Position numbers and translations under genes: made by a program. The notes below the pieces were generated by a model that worked only from the letters and a program-made list of their open reading frames with translations, was not told the origin of the DNA and searched no databases. This document shows positions 5,526 to 7,513 of a DNA stretch of 7,513 nucleotides, piece after piece (within the stretch, counting starts at the first letter, position 1; every line of letters begins with the position of its first letter). Source of the DNA: Pseudomonadota bacterium (GTDB taxonomy: Bacteria; Pseudomonadota; Alphaproteobacteria; Caulobacterales; Caulobacteraceae); NCBI GenBank assembly GCA_023445955.1, contig JAEXJH010000580.1:1-7513 (forward strand). The letters are read 5' to 3'.

Positions 5526-6425
5526 ATGGCGGTCAACAGCGAACAGCCGATCATCATCAAGAAGGTGAAGAAAGGCGGCGGGCACGGTCACCACGGTGGC
5601 GCGTGGAAGGTCGCCTATGCCGACTTCGTGACGGCCATGATGGCCTTCTTCCTGCTGATGTGGCTGCTGAACACGACCAGCCCGGAGCAGAAGCAGGGCA
5701 TCGCCGACTACTTCGCGCCAGCCTCGATCTCGTCCACGACCAGCGGCTCGGGCGGCATCCTGGGCGGCACCTCGCTGGGCGACGACGGCGCCAAGGCCGA
5801 CGGCAAGATGTCGGTCATCCAGCAGATGGCCCCCGAAGCCCCCGACAACGTCAACAAGGACGGCCAGTCGACCCAGACCGCCAGCCTCGACTCGGCCAGC
5901 GAGCAGGCCCTGCGCGACGCCCTGGCCAAGAAGGAACAGGACGCCTTCGCCTCGGCCGCCCAGTCCCTGCGCCAGTCGCTGCAGGACATGCCGGAACTTG
6001 CCGAGCTGTCCAAGCAGATCATGATCGACCAGACCCCGGAAGGCCTGCGCATCCAGCTGGTCGACCAGGAAGGCCGCTCGATGTTCAAGGAAAACTCGCG
6101 CGAGCCGAACGACCGCGCCAAGATCCTGCTGCGCGCCGTCGCCAAGGTCATCAACCAACTGCCCAACCGCGTGACGATCTCGGGTCACACCAGCGCCAAT
6201 GCCTATGGCAAGAAGCAGGACGGCGACTGGGCGCTGTCGGCCGAACGCGCCGACGCCTCGCGCGTGGTGCTGCGCGGCGCCGGGGTCGACGACGACCGCA
6301 TCTACCAAGTGTCGGGCAAGGCCAATTCCGAGCCGCTGTACGCCGACGACCCGACCCTGGCCGGCAACCGCCGCATCTCGATCATTCTGCTGCGCGAAAA
6401 ACCAGTGCTGCCGGATAACCTCTGA
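5526..6425 (+). CDS. motB: Flagellar stator protein MotB
   Basis: MotB pairs with MotA in the inner membrane to form the proton-driven stator and anchors it to peptidoglycan. The 299 residues show all parts. The basic N-terminus is cytoplasmic and Gly/His-rich (IIIKKVKKGGGHGHHGG, 9-25). A single helix follows (about 28-49) with the proton-carrying Asp33 in AWKVAYADFVTAMMAFF. Next comes a plug-like segment after the helix (about 51-64), then a long Ser/Gln/Asp-rich periplasmic linker (about 66-160). The OmpA-type peptidoglycan-binding domain (about 165-292) has ISGHTS (218-223), DWALSAERADASRVVL (234-249) and NRRISI (281-286). Where many MotB proteins have GHTD, this one has GHTS. MotA is not beside it, unlike the usual motAB operon. 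The ATG at 5526 is required because the next methionines (Met38 and later) would remove Asp33. No strong ribosome site precedes it. Confidence 0.95.
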   Translation: MAVNSEQPIIIKKVKKGGGHGHHGGAWKVAYADFVTAMMAFFLLMWLLNTTSPEQKQGIADYFAPASISSTTSGSGGILGGTSLGDDGAKADGKMSVIQQMAPEAPDNVNKDGQSTQTASLDSASEQALRDALAKKEQDAFASAAQSLRQSLQDMPELAELSKQIMIDQTPEGLRIQLVDQEGRSMFKENSREPNDRAKILLRAVAKVINQLPNRVTISGHTSANAYGKKQDGDWALSAERADASRVVLRGAGVDDDRIYQVSGKANSEPLYADDPTLAGNRRISIILLREKPVLPDNL

Positions 6426-6440
6426 GGGGCAACCTGTGAC

Positions 6441-6474
6441 CGTTCGACGCGCGAACGCTTCGTGAAGCTTGCGC
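6441..6474 (+). other. Small inverted repeats after motB
   Basis: CGTTCG (6441-6446) and CGAACG (6452-6457) form a six-pair hairpin with a five-base loop. An overlapping alternative pairs GCGCGAACGCTTC (6449-6461) with GAAGCTTGCGC (6464-6474), with bulges. Neither is followed by a run of T, so this is at best a weak terminator or an RNA-end structure for motB. Confidence 0.3.
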
Positions 6475-6499
6475 AACTGAACGCAATGCCCCCTAATCT
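6469..6499 (+). promoter_or_regulatory. Possible promoter of bpt
   Basis: TTGCGC (6469-6474) and CTAATC (6493-6498) are 18 bases apart and would give a leader of about 35-40 bases before the GTG at 6542. The -10 resembles the TA-centred alphaproteobacterial element only partly. The 116-base gap after motB makes a separate promoter plausible. Confidence 0.3.
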
Positions 6500-6541
6500 C
6501 GTTGAGGGCAGCACGCACGCTGAAGGGGACAGGGCCTAAAA

Positions 6542-7381
6542 GTGACGCAGCATTTTCCGACGCGACAGCTTCGGTTCTTTCTGACGGCGCCCACGCCTTG
6601 CCCGTACCTGCCCGGCCGCGAGGAACGCAAGGTGTTCGCCCACCTGCCTCTGTCCGACGGCCCGACAGTCAATGACAGCCTCACCCAGGTCGGCTTCCGT
6701 CGCTCGCAGAACATCGCCTACCGCCCCGCTTGCGAGACGTGCCGCGCCTGCCAGTCGGCCCGCGCCCCGGCCGCCGACTACGTGCTGTCGCGTTCTGAGC
6801 GGAAGGTCCTGAACCGCAACGACGATCTCGAGCGCCACCTGGTCGAGGCCGAAGCGACGCTCGAGCAGTTCGAACTGCTGCGCCGCTACCTGCTGACCCG
6901 TCACGCCGACGGCGGCATGGCCGAGATGACCTGGCCCGATTACGTGGCCATGGTCGAGGACACCGCGGTCCGCACCCATCTGATCGAATATCGCCGCAAG
7001 TCGCAGGACCGCGGCCCAGGCGACCTGATCGCCTGCGTGCTGGTCGACATGCTCGCCGACGGCCTGTCGCTGGTCTACAGCTTCTACGAACCCGACGAGA
7101 CGCGACGCAGCCTGGGCTCGTTCGTCATTCTGGATCATATCGTCCAGGCCCAGCAGGGCGGCCTGCCCTACGTCTATCTAGGCTACTGGGTCCCGGGCAG
7201 CGAGAAGATGGCCTACAAGGCGCGCTTCTCGCCGCTGGAGATCCTCAAGCCCGGCGGCTGGTCGCTGATGTCGGCCCGCGAACGCGGCGCTCGTCCGCCC
7301 AGCATGCGCGGCGGGGCCAAGGATCCGTGCGACCTGCCGCTGAGCGATGCGGAGCCGGCCGAGATCGAAGATCTCTCCTAA
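6542..7381 (+). CDS. bpt: Aspartate/glutamate leucyltransferase (N-end rule)
   Basis: Bpt moves leucine from Leu-tRNA to proteins with N-terminal Asp or Glu, creating an N-degron read by ClpS and degraded by ClpAP in the cytoplasm. It was formerly annotated as arginyl-tRNA-protein transferase (ate). The 279-residue protein has the N-terminal ATE domain with TPCPYLPGREERKVF (18-32), NDSLTQVGFRRSQNIAYRPAC (44-64), then Cys64, Cys67 and Cys70 in a C-x2-C-x2-C run, and SRSERKVLNRNDDL (83-96). The C-terminal ATE domain has VYSFYEPD (178-185), the GSFVILDHI stretch (192-200), and YVYLGYWVPGSEKMAYKARFSPLE (210-233), the acyl-transfer core. The last 30 or so residues are polar and probably variable. 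The start is the GTG at 6542: a TGA at 6521 closes the frame upstream, no other start lies between, and AGGG stands seven bases before it. It lies 116 bases after motB and is functionally unrelated to it. Confidence 0.94.
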   Translation: MTQHFPTRQLRFFLTAPTPCPYLPGREERKVFAHLPLSDGPTVNDSLTQVGFRRSQNIAYRPACETCRACQSARAPAADYVLSRSERKVLNRNDDLERHLVEAEATLEQFELLRRYLLTRHADGGMAEMTWPDYVAMVEDTAVRTHLIEYRRKSQDRGPGDLIACVLVDMLADGLSLVYSFYEPDETRRSLGSFVILDHIVQAQQGGLPYVYLGYWVPGSEKMAYKARFSPLEILKPGGWSLMSARERGARPPSMRGGAKDPCDLPLSDAEPAEIEDLS

Positions 7382-7513
7382 ATCCGCTCTTCCCGGCGAA
7401 AGCCGGGATCTAGATCATAGAGTTCAGAGGCGCATGCAGAAACGCCCGCGATCCTGTCCGGAACGCGGGCGCTCTTGCATCTGGACCCCGGCTTTCGCCG
7501 GGGAGAGCGGGTT
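7381..7513. repeat. Composite palindromic intergenic element downstream of bpt
   Basis: Two long arms face each other: 7381-7415 and 7479-7513 are inverse copies matching at 31 of 35 positions. In plus-strand RNA three of the four differences become U-G pairs, so a stem of about 35 pairs could form. Each arm is itself a palindrome: CCCGGC-GAAA-GCCGGG at 7392-7407, and CCCCGGC-TTTC-GCCGGGG at 7486-7503. The 63 bases between the arms contain a third hairpin. There is no reading frame here. The layout is that of a dispersed REP/BIME-like extragenic palindrome of GC-rich alphaproteobacteria; this likeness is from pattern only. The first base belongs to the bpt stop codon, and the element may continue past the window edge. 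Confidence 0.75.
7443..7476 (+). terminator. Hairpin inside the palindromic element, possible bpt terminator
   Basis: CGCCCGCG (7443-7450) and CGCGGGCG (7464-7471) form a perfect eight-pair GC stem around a 13-base loop, followed by CTCTT. The T run is short, so efficient intrinsic termination is uncertain. The loop contains the small palindrome TCCGGA (7457-7462). Confidence 0.45.

Noticed and set aside
5517..6518. 333-residue minus-strand open frame opposite motB
   Set aside because: It is a shadow of motB: low-complexity Gly/Val/Arg composition, no recognisable domain, no ribosome site.
7381..7513. CRISPR array or insertion-sequence end
   Set aside because: There are only two arms in inverse orientation, with no regular direct repeats or spacers, no transposase frame and no target-site duplication visible.

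Overview
The window reads as a high-GC alphaproteobacterial chromosome, most probably Caulobacter or a close relative. The reasons are strong G/C third-position bias, proteins that resemble Caulobacter-type BioA/BioF/BioD, MotB and Bpt, TTAA-type boxes in front of the motility gene, and a GANTC site in the biotin control region. The genus call is an inference from pattern, not from a search. It is a densely packed core region: eight protein genes, no mobile element, no CRISPR array, no tRNA or rRNA.

Layout: 19-504 (+) is a small envelope lipoprotein of unknown function. 494-1405 (-) is a ten-helix EamA/DMT transporter that follows bioA (1438-2700, -) in an apparent two-gene operon. A 72-base divergent control region (2701-2772) separates this from bioF (2773-3915, +) and bioD (3912-4568, +), which overlap by ATGA. 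4557-5411 (-) is a beta-hydroxyacid dehydrogenase. 5526-6425 (+) is motB, standing without motA, with TTAA boxes just upstream. 6542-7381 (+) is the N-end-rule leucyltransferase bpt. The window ends in a large composite inverted repeat (7381-7513).

How the genes work together: BioF (pimeloyl thioester + alanine to KAPA), BioA (KAPA to DAPA) and BioD (DAPA to dethiobiotin) are consecutive steps of biotin synthesis. The genes for pimeloyl formation and for biotin synthase (bioB) are not here. The transporter behind bioA may move biotin or an intermediate. MotB and Bpt belong to unrelated processes (flagellar stator; tagging of proteins for ClpS/ClpAP degradation).

I see no clearly new multi-gene system. 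The points most worth a second look are the mirrored leader/operator-like inverted repeat between bioA and bioF, the bioA-linked transporter, the altered nucleotide-base pocket of BioD, the TTAA boxes that sit unusually close to the motB start, the cysteine cluster of Bpt, and the palindromic element downstream of bpt.
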